In this document: piece after piece, positions 8,506-17,709 of the stretch
Numbering within the stretch: the first letter of the stretch is position 1
Layout of the letters: each line of letters begins with the position of its first letter
Assembly (NCBI RefSeq): GCF_014636315.1
Contig: NZ_BMED01000006.1
Coordinates: 372,001 to 436,000, forward strand
Source of the DNA: Parundibacterium terreum
GTDB taxonomy: Bacteria > Pseudomonadota > Gammaproteobacteria > Burkholderiales > Burkholderiaceae_D
DNA: 64,000 bases
Direction of reading: 5' to 3'
The notes under the pieces: model-generated
Databases searched by the model: none
Seen by the model: the letters and a program-made list of their open reading frames with translations, nothing else
What the model was told of the DNA's origin: nothing
Translations under genes and position numbers: made by a program

Positions 8506-9608
8506 GCCGGCTCCAGCGGCAACGTCAGCGTCGCGTAGACCCAACCGCCGTTTTCAGTGATGGTGGCCGAGGCCTGTGCGCCGAACAGCAGGCCCAGGCG
8601 TTTGCTGACGTTGTTCAAGCCCAGTTGCGTGGAACCGTGGCGCCGTACCAGGCTGCCCTGATTAGCTACGGTCAATTGCAGCCTGTTCCCCAGCAATTGC
8701 GCGCCTATGCGTATCTCGCAGCTGCCGGCACTGGTTTCCACGCCGTATTTGACCGCGTTTTCCACCAGGGTTTGCACTGTCATGGGGGGAATGGCAAGGT
8801 GCTGCAAGGCATCGGGCACATCTTCTGCAAACAGCAGTCGGTCTTCAAAACGGATTTTTTCTATCGCCAGGTAATTGCGCACTGCTTCCATTTCCTGTGC
8901 CAAGTGGACGGTCTTGTTTTGGCCGGTTTGCAGGCTATAGCGCATCATGTCGGCCAGTTGTTCCACTGCCTGTGCCGCCAGTTCGGTGTCCTGGTAGATC
9001 AGTGCCCGTATGCTGTTGAGGCTGTTAAAGAAAAAATGCGGGTTGACCTGCGCCTGCAGCGCGCGCAGTTCTGCATCCTTGATGCTGATCTCCAGCCGCA
9101 GTTTGTCCAGTTCTGCCTGCACAAAGCGGCGGCGTGCATGCACGCTGGTATACAGCACGGTCCACATCCCAAAAATGAAAGTCCATCCGGCCAGCGCCAT
9201 AGGCAGCCATTGCCAGTTATGGAAGCTGTTAGCCGGCCGCAGTGCATAAAACACGGCGGCAACCAGTATCACTTGCGCCACAGCCAGCACCACTACACCC
9301 AGGGTGAGCTTTAGCCAGGGCAGGCTGCGCCTGTGATCCAGCCATCCGCTTGCCTGCAGATGCCTGCGCCAGCGATGCGTCAGCCAAAGCCCGGTCACAC
9401 TGGACCAGCTATAAATGAGCAGGAATTTGCCGGTATCGGCCGGCTGGTTCAGTACTGACGGGTAGGTATTGAATGCCCCCACCAGCAACCAGCCCAGTAG
9501 CTGCCAGATCCAGTACCAGGGCATGCCGTTTTTTTTGTACTGGCCGGGCTGCCGGGGCAGTTTTGCGTCCGGTGCTGCGTCCAGTGTTTGTTCAGGTGCG
9601 GTGATCAC
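8502..9608 (-). CDS. LytS/YehU-type sensor histidine kinase
   Basis: 368 residues from a GTG at 9608 that overlaps the hydrolase stop (GTGA). Four hydrophobic helices occupy roughly residues 25-160, then a His_kinase region with the acceptor His in NPHFFFNSLNSIRALIYQD and an ATPase domain with the N-box LVENAVKYGVE. The C-terminus overlaps the regulator start. Kinases of this group pair with LytTR regulators; the membrane input ligand is not apparent. It is encoded in one transcript between a secreted hydrolase and its regulator, which suggests that the hydrolase product or substrate could be linked to the signal. Confidence 0.95.
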   Translation of the reverse strand: MITAPEQTLDAAPDAKLPRQPGQYKKNGMPWYWIWQLLGWLLVGAFNTYPSVLNQPADTGKFLLIYSWSSVTGLWLTHRWRRHLQASGWLDHRRSLPWLKLTLGVVVLAVAQVILVAAVFYALRPANSFHNWQWLPMALAGWTFIFGMWTVLYTSVHARRRFVQAELDKLRLEISIKDAELRALQAQVNPHFFFNSLNSIRALIYQDTELAAQAVEQLADMMRYSLQTGQNKTVHLAQEMEAVRNYLAIEKIRFEDRLLFAEDVPDALQHLAIPPMTVQTLVENAVKYGVETSAGSCEIRIGAQLLGNRLQLTVANQGSLVRRHGSTQLGLNNVSKRLGLLFGAQASATITENGGWVYATLTLPLEPA

Positions 9609-10495
9609 TTCAAGAATTCATCCATACGGGCGAGCATCCATTGCGGGTCGTCATACATGATAAAGTGCCGCGAGGTATCGCTCAATTCAATTTTCACACC
9701 CGGCAGTTTTGCATATTGCAGCTTGAATGTCGATTCGGCAGTAGAGCGCGGCATGTATTGTTTGTAAGCGATCCAGGTTCCTAGTACCAGCGTAGGAGAT
9801 TTGATCTGGCCGATTTTATCGCGCAAGTCGGTGGACAGCATCTCATACATGGAGTTAGCAATTGTTTTTTGGTCGGACTTCATGCTCCAGCCGACGATTC
9901 TTTCTATGTCTTCCGGTTTGCTGATCATCGTGGAGGCGGTGCCGCGAAACTTTGCTTCCAGTGCTGCCGGGCTGCTTTCCAGGATCTTGTCGCGCATCGG
10001 GGCTGCCATTTCCTTCAACTGGGCTTCCGTCATGCTGGGCATCTGGGTTGCGCCCAATGCAGGCATGGTATCCACGATGATCAGCTTGCCTATCTTGTCC
10101 GGATGGTCGGCGGCGGTTTGCATCGCCAGGAAGCCGCCCATGCTATGGCCGACGATGATGGGCTTGTCCATTTTTTCGGAGGCGATCAACTGCATCAATT
10201 GCTGCTCTGCCTGCTGCAGCAAAGGGCCGTCGGTGGCCGGCGTGCCGGCAAAGCCTGCCAATGTCAGCACATAACAGCGGTAGTGCCTGTCGTAATGGGC
10301 GACGGTGTCTTTCCAGACTTCACCTGGGGAAGACAGGCCGGGGATCAGTATCATGGGCTGGCCCTGGCCGCTGGCCTGGACCTGGAAAGCCGGGTTGGTG
10401 GCAGCTTGGGCGCCGGAGCCGAGCACACTCAGGGCAGCAATGAAGCCGAGCGATGCGGCGGCGCTGCGCGCCAGTTTCAGTAAGGATGTGTTCAT
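9605..10495 (-). CDS. Secreted alpha/beta hydrolase
   Basis: 296 residues with a signal peptide (about 1-31, ending GSGAQA). Alpha/beta-hydrolase fold: oxyanion loop ILIPGLSSPGEVW, nucleophile Ser in VGHSMGGFLA, Asp in IIVDTMPALG or later, and catalytic His in DTSRHFIMYDDP. Residues 160-215 form the usual helical cap. The substrate is unknown; esterase or lactonase activity is typical. First gene of a three-gene operon with the kinase (GTGA overlap) and LytTR regulator. GAGAGA just before the ATG is the ribosome site. Confidence 0.85.
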   Translation of the reverse strand: MNTSLLKLARSAAASLGFIAALSVLGSGAQAATNPAFQVQASGQGQPMILIPGLSSPGEVWKDTVAHYDRHYRCYVLTLAGFAGTPATDGPLLQQAEQQLMQLIASEKMDKPIIVGHSMGGFLAMQTAADHPDKIGKLIIVDTMPALGATQMPSMTEAQLKEMAAPMRDKILESSPAALEAKFRGTASTMISKPEDIERIVGWSMKSDQKTIANSMYEMLSTDLRDKIGQIKSPTLVLGTWIAYKQYMPRSTAESTFKLQYAKLPGVKIELSDTSRHFIMYDDPQWMLARMDEFLK

Positions 10496-10565
10496 GCGGT
10501 TTCTCTCTCAGGTGGTTGGTACAGCCATCTTAGGGAGTCGCAATGCGGGACACTACCGCTTTGGT

Positions 10566-10630
10566 ATGAACGGTCATCTTCAATGATGAGCGGTATGAGC
10601 GGTATGAGTGGTATGAGTTGTATAAGCGGT
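10566..10630 (-). promoter_or_regulatory. Tandem 9-bp repeats, candidate LytTR operator
   Basis: Read on the minus strand, five contiguous 9-bp units related to ACCGCTCAT occupy 10586-10630, and a sixth, ACCGTTCAT, lies at 10566-10574. They sit 70-135 bases upstream of the hydrolase start. ACCGTTCAT resembles the box bound by AlgR and other LytTR regulators (AlgR: ACCGTTCGTC), and the operon encodes a LytTR regulator. A possible -10 (TAAGAT) lies between the repeats and the gene. Autoregulation is inferred. Confidence 0.5.
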
Positions 10631-10642
10631 AAAGCACGGGCG

Positions 10643-10675
10643 AAAAAAAACCTCCAGCGCCGGTAACGCTGGAGG
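10643..10675 (-). terminator. Intrinsic terminator of the Tim44-like gene
   Basis: Perfect 9-bp stem 10651-10659 / 10667-10675 (CCTCCAGCG with CGCTGGAGG), 7-base loop, followed on the minus strand by eight T residues (10643-10650). It is placed 34 bases after the stop at 10709. Confidence 0.9.
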
Positions 10676-10708
10676 CTTGCTTTACCTGGGGAGATTCCCC
10701 TGGACTTG

Positions 10709-11635
10709 TTACACCGGCTGTATGCCTGCCAGTACCCAGCCGCCCTGGCCATTGACCGGCTTGCTCATATTCCATACTTCGGCAAAAGCTTCCGGTGCGG
10801 CATGTTCGCTTTCCTTGATGATGCCGTTGAAGCGTACGCTGGCCAGATAATCCCTGTCCGTCGTTTCCACGCCCAGCAGTTCCGAATTCAGGCTGACCAC
10901 GTCGGTATGGTTGGCAGAGGCACCGCGTTCCTGCAATTGCAGACGCAGTTCACCAAACATTTCCGGCGTTGTGAATTCACGGATATCGTTCACATCGGCA
11001 CGGTCCCATGCTGCCTGCAGACGGATATAGTGGGCCTTGGCATTACGCAGGAAGGTATCTACGTCAAAGTCTGCCGGCACATCCCAGGTCGCTGCACTGG
11101 CACCTGTTGCCGAAGCAGTGGACGCCGCTGCGGATTGGAAAGCTGCAGGCTGGCTGGCGGACTGGTTGTTTATACCTGAACCGATTTCCGGTACGCCGTT
11201 AGCCTGGCCGCCAGCGTAGGCATTGGCAAATGCCGGCTTTTGTGCGCTCGATCCCGCACTGCGATTCTTGATCATGCGGTAGATGAACATACCTGCTGCT
11301 GCCAGCAAGCCTATCATCAGGATGGAGCTCAGCATGCTGGCCATTGCGCCGCCCATGCCCATGCTGGAGAACAATGCGCCCAGACCCAGGCCCAGCAATG
11401 CGCCGCCCAGGATACCCTTCCAGGGGCTGGCCGGTTTAGGCGGAGTGGCGCCGGGAGCTGCTGCAGGAGGTTTGGCTGCGTTAGGTGCTGCCTGTGCCGG
11501 TGGCGCCTGGCGCGAAACGTTTTGCGACTGCCTGCCGATAGCGCTGCCGCCGCCTACGCGTTTGGCCTCCGCATCTGCGACGCCCAGCGACACCGCGCCA
11601 AGGGCAATCATCATGGTAAGCAAGAATTTTTTCAT
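10709..11635 (-). CDS. Tim44-like domain membrane protein
   Basis: 308 residues from the ATG at 11635 behind TAGGAGCTAAC. Signal peptide-like N-terminus (MKKFLLTMMIALGAVSLGVADA), then a Pro/Ala-rich region, a glycine-rich hydrophobic pair (about 90-140, GGALLGLGLGALFSSMGMGGA and IGLLAAAGMFIYRMI), and a C-terminal Tim44-like/NTF2-like domain. The latter has the expected motifs FDVDTFLRNAKAHYIRLQAA and DVNDIREFTTPEMFGELR. Bacterial members are inner-membrane proteins of unknown role related to the mitochondrial import factor Tim44. It is a stand-alone gene with its own terminator, downstream of the SPFH operon on the same strand. Confidence 0.9.
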   Translation of the reverse strand: MKKFLLTMMIALGAVSLGVADAEAKRVGGGSAIGRQSQNVSRQAPPAQAAPNAAKPPAAAPGATPPKPASPWKGILGGALLGLGLGALFSSMGMGGAMASMLSSILMIGLLAAAGMFIYRMIKNRSAGSSAQKPAFANAYAGGQANGVPEIGSGINNQSASQPAAFQSAAASTASATGASAATWDVPADFDVDTFLRNAKAHYIRLQAAWDRADVNDIREFTTPEMFGELRLQLQERGASANHTDVVSLNSELLGVETTDRDYLASVRFNGIIKESEHAAPEAFAEVWNMSKPVNGQGGWVLAGIQPV

Positions 11636-11822
11636 GTTAGCTCCTAGTATGTGTGTCCGGTACAAAAGCACCGGATTCATCGTTTAGCCGACGATACATG
11701 GATACTAAAGCAGCATTGCTTATAGAAAAAGCGAAGATAATAGAAGGATTACTTCGTAAAAACAGAAGTAAAAAGGGCTTGGAGTGAATTTATGCGGATA
11801 AACTCACCCCAAGCTCAGCAAC

Positions 11823-13259
11823 TCAACGCAGGCTCAAAGTCTGCCTTTTCCAGGCCGGGTCTTGCCATTTATAGAACAGGCTGAGGAAATTTGGCGCATC
11901 GGCCTGCTTTTCCACTTCCAGCGTATCCATTTTGACCACTTCAAAGCTGCGCTTGTAGCGGCCGTCTATCCTGGCCTCGCGCGCGACCAGCATCTTGTTG
12001 CTGCCGGGCACCCAGCCGGCAAATTCGGCATAGCCCAGCTCGGACTCGCTGGCGGTCGGCGGCAATACGTCGATGATCCAGCCGTTACTGCCCTGATGGA
12101 ACAGCCATAGCTCGCGCCAGCTATCCATGGGTTGCACCGCCAGTGCCAACGCCGTGCCCTGGGAATTGGCGCGGGCAGAGGCATTCCACACCAGCCCATA
12201 CGTGCAGCGCTGCGCCAGCGGGTTTTTCTGGTCATGCTTGGCATCCACCAGGCTGATGCAGGTTTCGCCGGGCTTGCCGGGCGTGGTGCGTATGCCCAGT
12301 CCGGATGGTTTTCCATCTTGCCCGTTTTGCGGCGCAGGCACCGTCTCTGCTGCCCAGCGCATGCTGCCAGCGCGCACACCGGCATCGGCGTAGGCGCTAT
12401 TATCTTCATCGCTGAGTTCCAGCTTGTTCACGCCTGCCAGTTCCAGCATGGCACGGTTGCCGGCATCCACCGGTGATTCATTGCGCCTGGCTTTCTGGAA
12501 AACGATGCTGGACCAGACTCCGGCGCGGCGCATGCGCACGCGGTTTTTCAGGTAGTCCGGCAAGTTGACCAGCTCTACCCTGTCCAGCACGTCGGCGCGC
12601 CAGGTATCCAGCGCCGCCTTTTCGGCCGGGCGCATGGCAGGGTCTATGCATTCCTGCCGGGTCAGTGCCAGCGCGGCCCTGGCTTTTTGCTCATTGCTGG
12701 ACGTCATTGCCAGCACGCGGCGGAAGGCTTCGCCGTCATAGCATAGTTGCATGCGGCTATCGCGCTCGAAGCCCTGTATGCGTATGCCGTAGTTGGCAAC
12801 CACTTCCAGATGCGCCGCGATGATGGCGTCATTCTGCTTGCTCTGGCGCGCAGAGGCACGGCGCGCCAGCCGGTCTGCCATCGTACCCAGCGCGTCGAAA
12901 GCTTCCGCGCCTATCGCCTCGGCCGGTGCCGCCTTCAGGTAGGCTGCCGCATAACTGATGCCCAGCGCTTCCGCTCCTGGTGTATCGCGCAGGAAGCGTA
13001 CCACCGCCATCAAGTCAGGCGCATCGTCCGGCCTCAGCGACATCAGGCGTACCTGGGAAGCCTTGATATAGCCGGCACGCTCGCGCCGGTGATCATAGAC
13101 TTGCAGGTAATCCATTTTTTCGCCACGGATTTCCAGGCTGTCGCCCTGCCATAGCACGACTTGCTGCTGAGCCGAATCCTTGGGCGAGGCCCGCAACTGG
13201 GCCTGGTCTTGCGTGACTATCGCGACCAGTGCGGCCGCAGCGATGCCGGCGGCGATCAT
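11823..13259 (-). CDS. Uncharacterised exported protein with SH3-like N-terminal domain
   Basis: 478 residues. A short hydrophobic N-terminus (GIAAAALVAIVTQ) suggests export. Residues about 20-72 look like a bacterial SH3 domain (QVVLWQGDSLEIRGEKMDYL through RERAGYIKASQVRL). The remainder has no recognised family; it contains a Cys-containing helical region and a C-terminal part resembling a beta-propeller-like repeat ending with KWQDPAWKRQ. It overlaps the SPFH gene by ATGA and is thus co-translated with it. I infer a periplasmic partner of the SPFH protein. Confidence 0.7.
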   Translation of the reverse strand: MIAAGIAAAALVAIVTQDQAQLRASPKDSAQQQVVLWQGDSLEIRGEKMDYLQVYDHRRERAGYIKASQVRLMSLRPDDAPDLMAVVRFLRDTPGAEALGISYAAAYLKAAPAEAIGAEAFDALGTMADRLARRASARQSKQNDAIIAAHLEVVANYGIRIQGFERDSRMQLCYDGEAFRRVLAMTSSNEQKARAALALTRQECIDPAMRPAEKAALDTWRADVLDRVELVNLPDYLKNRVRMRRAGVWSSIVFQKARRNESPVDAGNRAMLELAGVNKLELSDEDNSAYADAGVRAGSMRWAAETVPAPQNGQDGKPSGLGIRTTPGKPGETCISLVDAKHDQKNPLAQRCTYGLVWNASARANSQGTALALAVQPMDSWRELWLFHQGSNGWIIDVLPPTASESELGYAEFAGWVPGSNKMLVAREARIDGRYKRSFEVVKMDTLEVEKQADAPNFLSLFYKWQDPAWKRQTLSLR

Positions 13260-14554
13260 TGCTGGCTCCCTTCGGTATTGGCCGTGGCTTCCGCGGCTAC
13301 CCTGCGGCTCCTGTCCTGCTTGCCGCCACCCAGCAGCGTGGAACCGATGAAGCCGCCGTCGCCTGGGGGCGGCGCAATGATGACCGAGATTTTGTCGGAC
13401 AATTTATCAGCCATGGTCTTTTGTATCAGCAATGGATGCTTGCTGATCAGTTCACCGTCGCGTTCCAGTTGCGCGCTGGCGACCTTGCCGACCAGTTCCT
13501 GCCGGTAGGCTTCCGCATCGGCCAGTTTGCGGCGCGAATCGGCTTCGCCGGACGCTTCTATCACGCGTGCCTGGGCCGCACCTTCCGAGGTTTTGATGCG
13601 GGCGACTTTTTCGGCCTCCGCTTCATATTGCCTTTGCTCTATCTGCTTTTGCTTGAAGGGCAGTACGTGCTTCATCGCTTCTTCCTGTGCCTTGGCGGCG
13701 ATAATTTGCTCATTGCCGGCGGCTTCTGCGGATTTTTCGCGCTTGATTTTGTCGGATTCCGCTTCCAGTGCGGTTTGCTTGACCTGTTTTTCCTTCAATT
13801 CCAGCGTGTAGCGCATTTTTTCGGTTTCCAGTTCTTCTGCCAGCAACTTATCCATGCCGTTCTTGTAATCTTGCGGCAAGTCCACCTTGCCCATCATCAC
13901 GCTGCGCAGCAGGATGCCGTCGGCTGCCAGCTTGGGCTTCAGTTCCGCTTCTATCTGCTGCTGGATTTCCTGGCGCTTGGAAGAAAAAATTTCCCGCACC
14001 GTATATTTGGTAAATGCCTTATAGATGACGCCCTGCACCAGCGGCTCCACTACTTCTCCATTGATATCCTGCGGCAGGCTGGACGACATGCGGGTCAGCT
14101 TGCTTTGGTCCAGCGCATAGCGGATGGTCAGATCCACGCCCAGTGACAGGCCTTCTATCGACTGGAAAGGCGCTTCGCCATCGGCACGGCTGCTGCCTTC
14201 GGGACGGTAAATCTGGTCCAGCAGCGAGTAACGGCGCACATCGTGCAGGCCGGGAACTGCAAACGCCAGGCCCTCATGCAGCTCGGTCGCATTGCCGGTC
14301 AATTGGTTGATCCTGACGCCGACCTGGCCGTGAGCGATATTTTGCACCGGCGGATGCTTGTACAGCCCATAAACCGCCAGCCCGCTCAATCCCAGAATCA
14401 GCACGCGGCGCCCCAGGCGGCTGCGATCCACCTGCACAGTGCCGACCCTGGCGGCTTTGGAATGCAGGAAATGGAAGCTGGACTTGATACCGGCAACACT
14501 GCCGGACAGCGCTGCACGTATGGCTTGTACGACGACCTTGATCCGCTCTGACAT
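13256..14554 (-). CDS. SPFH/Band 7 domain membrane protein
   Basis: 432 residues. One hydrophobic anchor near 48-65 (RVLILGLSGLAVYGLYK) is followed by an SPFH domain (about 75-250: QVGVRINQLTGNATELHEGL, then LTIRYALDQSKL). A long charged coiled coil (about 250-370) is rich in Glu/Lys/Ala (EAEKVARIKTSEGAAQARVI), and the tail is Gly/Pro-containing. Prohibitin/HflK-like proteins form large ring assemblies in membranes. First gene of a two-gene operon with the SH3-like protein; divergent from a two-component pair that starts 280 bases away. Confidence 0.9.
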   Translation of the reverse strand: MSERIKVVVQAIRAALSGSVAGIKSSFHFLHSKAARVGTVQVDRSRLGRRVLILGLSGLAVYGLYKHPPVQNIAHGQVGVRINQLTGNATELHEGLAFAVPGLHDVRRYSLLDQIYRPEGSSRADGEAPFQSIEGLSLGVDLTIRYALDQSKLTRMSSSLPQDINGEVVEPLVQGVIYKAFTKYTVREIFSSKRQEIQQQIEAELKPKLAADGILLRSVMMGKVDLPQDYKNGMDKLLAEELETEKMRYTLELKEKQVKQTALEAESDKIKREKSAEAAGNEQIIAAKAQEEAMKHVLPFKQKQIEQRQYEAEAEKVARIKTSEGAAQARVIEASGEADSRRKLADAEAYRQELVGKVASAQLERDGELISKHPLLIQKTMADKLSDKISVIIAPPPGDGGFIGSTLLGGGKQDRSRRVAAEATANTEGSQQ

Positions 14555-14833
14555 GGCTTTACCCTATTGTTGTAGACATCGAAGAAAGGAAACAGTGCCT
14601 TGATGGAGGTTTTCTCATCGCACTTCCCTGGCAAGCAGTGTGCTCCGGCGGTGGCGGAAGTATCAATGCCGCGCCGTTGCCAGAATTTTCATGCCCAGGC
14701 GGCGCTTGTTCCCGGCGCGGAAGATGCGCTGCCGCGTGTGAAGAAAAGCTCACAGCAGATGTATGACTTTTCTGGCGAAAGCGTGGATACTTTGCCTCAT
14801 CAATCAATAAGGCCGGAAGAATCCGGGAAGCGC

Positions 14834-15580
14834 ATGGCACAGCTAGAGGCGAAGGCAGCGATAAAAGTGGCGGTCATAGAAGACGATCTGCCTACCAGCA
14901 ACCAGTTGAAAGGCTGGATAGAAGCGGCCCGGCCCGGCATACAGGTGGACCAGTGGTTCAGCCGTGACGATGCCGAGGCGGCGATAGAACGCGAATCCTA
15001 CGATCTGGTGGTGCTGGACATCGAGCTGGGCCGCGAAAGGCATGCCGGGGTTGCCATCATCAACGCGATCAACAAGAGCCGGGCAACGCCGGTGCTGGTA
15101 GTGTCGGCGATGCCGGCCACCATCTATCGCAGCATCATGAAGGCGCTGGACGCCTGGGACTACCTGCAAAAAGCCACCTTTGAAGAATCCGATTTCATCG
15201 ATACCTTTCTGGAAATACTGCGCGCCGCCAAGGACCGCCAGCAGCACAGGCAAAAAGAGCAGGCGGCAGCGCCAGCCGGCAATGAATTGTCGATAGACCC
15301 GCTGCGCCAGCGTACGCCGATCTGGCGCGGCCAGCGCATCAACCTGCCTCTGACGGCGCAGAGGATACTGGCAGCCTTGTTCGCCAGCCGCGGCCAGGTG
15401 GTGTCGTATGAGGACCTGTACCAGGTCGTGAAGAGCGGGCAGAACCGCGACAATATCCGCAAGCACGTCAGCACGATACGCGATGCCTTCCGCGAGATTG
15501 ATCCCGGCTTCGAATGCATAGAAAACGTGCCGATGCGCGGCTTCCGCTGGACCGACGAAGCACCCGGCAAGCACAAATGA
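14834..15580 (+). CDS. Response regulator with winged-helix output domain
   Basis: 248 residues from the ATG at 14834; a longer in-frame reading back to 14600 lacks similarity and a ribosome site. The receiver domain has acidic IEDD, phospho-acceptor Asp in DLVVLDIELG and Lys in WDYLQKATFE. The C-terminal domain is an OmpR/ToxR-type winged helix (LPLTAQRILAALFASRGQVV, then DNIRKHVSTIRDAFREIDPG and PMRGFRW). The output helix is an unusual member of the group. It is coupled to the following kinase by an ATGA overlap. Confidence 0.9.
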   Translation: MAQLEAKAAIKVAVIEDDLPTSNQLKGWIEAARPGIQVDQWFSRDDAEAAIERESYDLVVLDIELGRERHAGVAIINAINKSRATPVLVVSAMPATIYRSIMKALDAWDYLQKATFEESDFIDTFLEILRAAKDRQQHRQKEQAAAPAGNELSIDPLRQRTPIWRGQRINLPLTAQRILAALFASRGQVVSYEDLYQVVKSGQNRDNIRKHVSTIRDAFREIDPGFECIENVPMRGFRWTDEAPGKHK

Positions 15581-17709
15581 GCGCGCCTGTATTGCAGCGG
15601 CTGCTGAGCATAGCGCCCTACCGGCTGCGGATATTGTTCCGCACCGTGTTCCTGCTGCTGGCGGCGGCTACCGTGGCGCTGGTGCTGTTTGTGCTGCAGC
15701 AGGAAAAGCAGCTCAGCTACAAAAATTACCAGGGTGGTTTCAACAAGACGCGCGAACAGATTTCATCCACGCTGCGCAATCCCGCCGGCCAGCTGGCGCT
15801 GCTGAATCCTCCGGCACAGGAAGGCAGCGGGCGTTTCCTGCATCCGCTGCTGCTGCCCTACTCCGCGCTGGATTTTGACGACCAGAACAAGGTGCAGCAG
15901 GCGGTGGCATTGTCCGGTTGCATGGCCAGCTATGGCAATGACGGCTCACTGTGCGTGGGCATAGGCAATAATCCCTGGGCCGGCGGTTTCATCTATGTGG
16001 CAGGTAGCTTCAACAGCAAGGCCCTGGTTGCACACCAGCGTGGCGAACTGGTGCTGGACCAGTCGCACCGGGTCAAGGTGACCGTGGCCTTGCGCGGCCA
16101 GACCTACCAGTGGATAGCTCCTTTTGAAGAGATCTCGGATGCACCGGCATTGAATAGCCGGCTGGCGGCAGCCAGGGGCCTGCGCGGCCGCCTGACCGGC
16201 TTCAATGCCGGCGAAGCGGATAAGCCGCATGCGCGTCCGGTGAAGGAGTTCCGTGGCTGGATATGGCAAAACGCCTCGTGCAATGAACCGGAGCAGGATG
16301 GCAGAGATGAAGAATGCAGCCGCAGTTCCTTCTTTTCGCTGCGTTTGCCGGTAGGCGTATTGCAGGATGCGCTGTTCGAGAAAAAACGTCCGGTGTGGCC
16401 GCCAGAGGACCTGGATCAGATCAAGGTACAGGTCGTGGTGCTGGCGCCGCAACAGAGCACGCCTCTCCTGGATAGCGATAGCCGCGATGCGGTACCGCCA
16501 TTTTCGCTGAGCGACCTGCAAGCCTTGCTGCTGCCCGGAGAAACCCTGCGCATACGCAAGCTGGATAAACCGACCAAGGAGACGGAAACTGAGCGGCCGG
16601 ATTTCGTCAAGCTGGTGGGCAAGGTGGAACAGGAAGATGAATCCTGGCATTTGCTGACCAGCGTGATCCGCCGCCTGCCGGTGGAGGCCTATGACACGCC
16701 GCTGGAGAGCCGCGAGGTGATCACGACTTCGCTGGGCAGCTATGAAGTGCTGCTGAAAGGCGATGTGCGCAGCGTCAGCAAGAGCCTGAGCGTGATTGCC
16801 ACTCGCGTCTCCTGGTTTGTCGGCGCGATATTGCTGGCGCTGCTGCTGGCCTGGCTGGCGATAGAAATAGGCATCATACGCCGCATCACGGTGCTGACCC
16901 GGCGCGCCGATTCGGTATCGAAGACGGTGAAGGGTGCCGGCGGCCTGGAAAAATTCGACTTGTCCGATCTGCGCGGCAGCGATGAACTGGGCGTATTGGC
17001 CAATTGCCTGCACGACCTGCTTCGGCGGGTCAGGGAAGATGTAGAGCGTGAAGGCATACGGGCCGAGCAAGAAAAAGAAATGTGGCATGCAGTCGGCCAC
17101 GAGATCATGTCGCCGCTGCAATCGCTGATGGCGCTGCATGATGCGCCGGATGACCAGAGCAGCCGCTACATCAACCGCATGCAGCAGGCGATACGGGTGT
17201 TATACGGCAGCGCATCGCCCAGCGAAGCTTTCCAGTCCACGGTATTGCAGGTTGCGGAAATAGATATCACCGCTTTCCTGCAGCATGTGGCAGGCAACGC
17301 GCCTTGCGTCGGCATACCGCAGGTGCAGTTTGCCGGTGATGCTGCGGCGCAGATGCCGGTCATGGTCAGGGCGGATGACTATTCGCTGGAGGATGTGGTC
17401 ACGCATGTGCTGCGCAATGCCGACCGCCACCGCTTGCCCGGCACGGCCATCACGATCACGCTGGAGGCCAGTGAAACGGCGGCCACGATCACCATCTTCA
17501 ACCAGGGACCGCATATTGCAGAAGACTTGCTGGACAAGATTTTTGAATATGGCGTGTCGGACCAACATGAGTCCGGCGCCAACGGCAATCGCGGCCAGGG
17601 CTTGTTCGTCGCCAAGACCTATATGGCCAAGATGGGCGGCACCATCGCCGCCCACAATGTCGCCGGTGGCGTCAGCTTTATACTGAACCTGCAGCGGGGG
17701 CTGGGCTAG
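15577..17709 (+). CDS. Sensor histidine kinase with large periplasmic domain
   Basis: 710 residues from the ATG at 15577. Transmembrane helices at about 20-40 and 410-432 (FVGAILLALLLAWLAIEIGI) enclose a periplasmic domain of about 370 residues with several Cys. A HAMP-like linker, H-box (HAVGHEIMSPLQSLMALHD) and ATPase domain follow. The N-box reads HVLRNADRHR and the G-box NRGQGLFVAKTYM. The H-box is divergent from the usual HELRTPL form but keeps His-Glu and Pro. Paired with the regulator by ATGA overlap. The last 32 bases overlap the convergent gene at 17678-18835. The signal is unknown. Confidence 0.9.
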   Translation: MSAPVLQRLLSIAPYRLRILFRTVFLLLAAATVALVLFVLQQEKQLSYKNYQGGFNKTREQISSTLRNPAGQLALLNPPAQEGSGRFLHPLLLPYSALDFDDQNKVQQAVALSGCMASYGNDGSLCVGIGNNPWAGGFIYVAGSFNSKALVAHQRGELVLDQSHRVKVTVALRGQTYQWIAPFEEISDAPALNSRLAAARGLRGRLTGFNAGEADKPHARPVKEFRGWIWQNASCNEPEQDGRDEECSRSSFFSLRLPVGVLQDALFEKKRPVWPPEDLDQIKVQVVVLAPQQSTPLLDSDSRDAVPPFSLSDLQALLLPGETLRIRKLDKPTKETETERPDFVKLVGKVEQEDESWHLLTSVIRRLPVEAYDTPLESREVITTSLGSYEVLLKGDVRSVSKSLSVIATRVSWFVGAILLALLLAWLAIEIGIIRRITVLTRRADSVSKTVKGAGGLEKFDLSDLRGSDELGVLANCLHDLLRRVREDVEREGIRAEQEKEMWHAVGHEIMSPLQSLMALHDAPDDQSSRYINRMQQAIRVLYGSASPSEAFQSTVLQVAEIDITAFLQHVAGNAPCVGIPQVQFAGDAAAQMPVMVRADDYSLEDVVTHVLRNADRHRLPGTAITITLEASETAATITIFNQGPHIAEDLLDKIFEYGVSDQHESGANGNRGQGLFVAKTYMAKMGGTIAAHNVAGGVSFILNLQRGLG

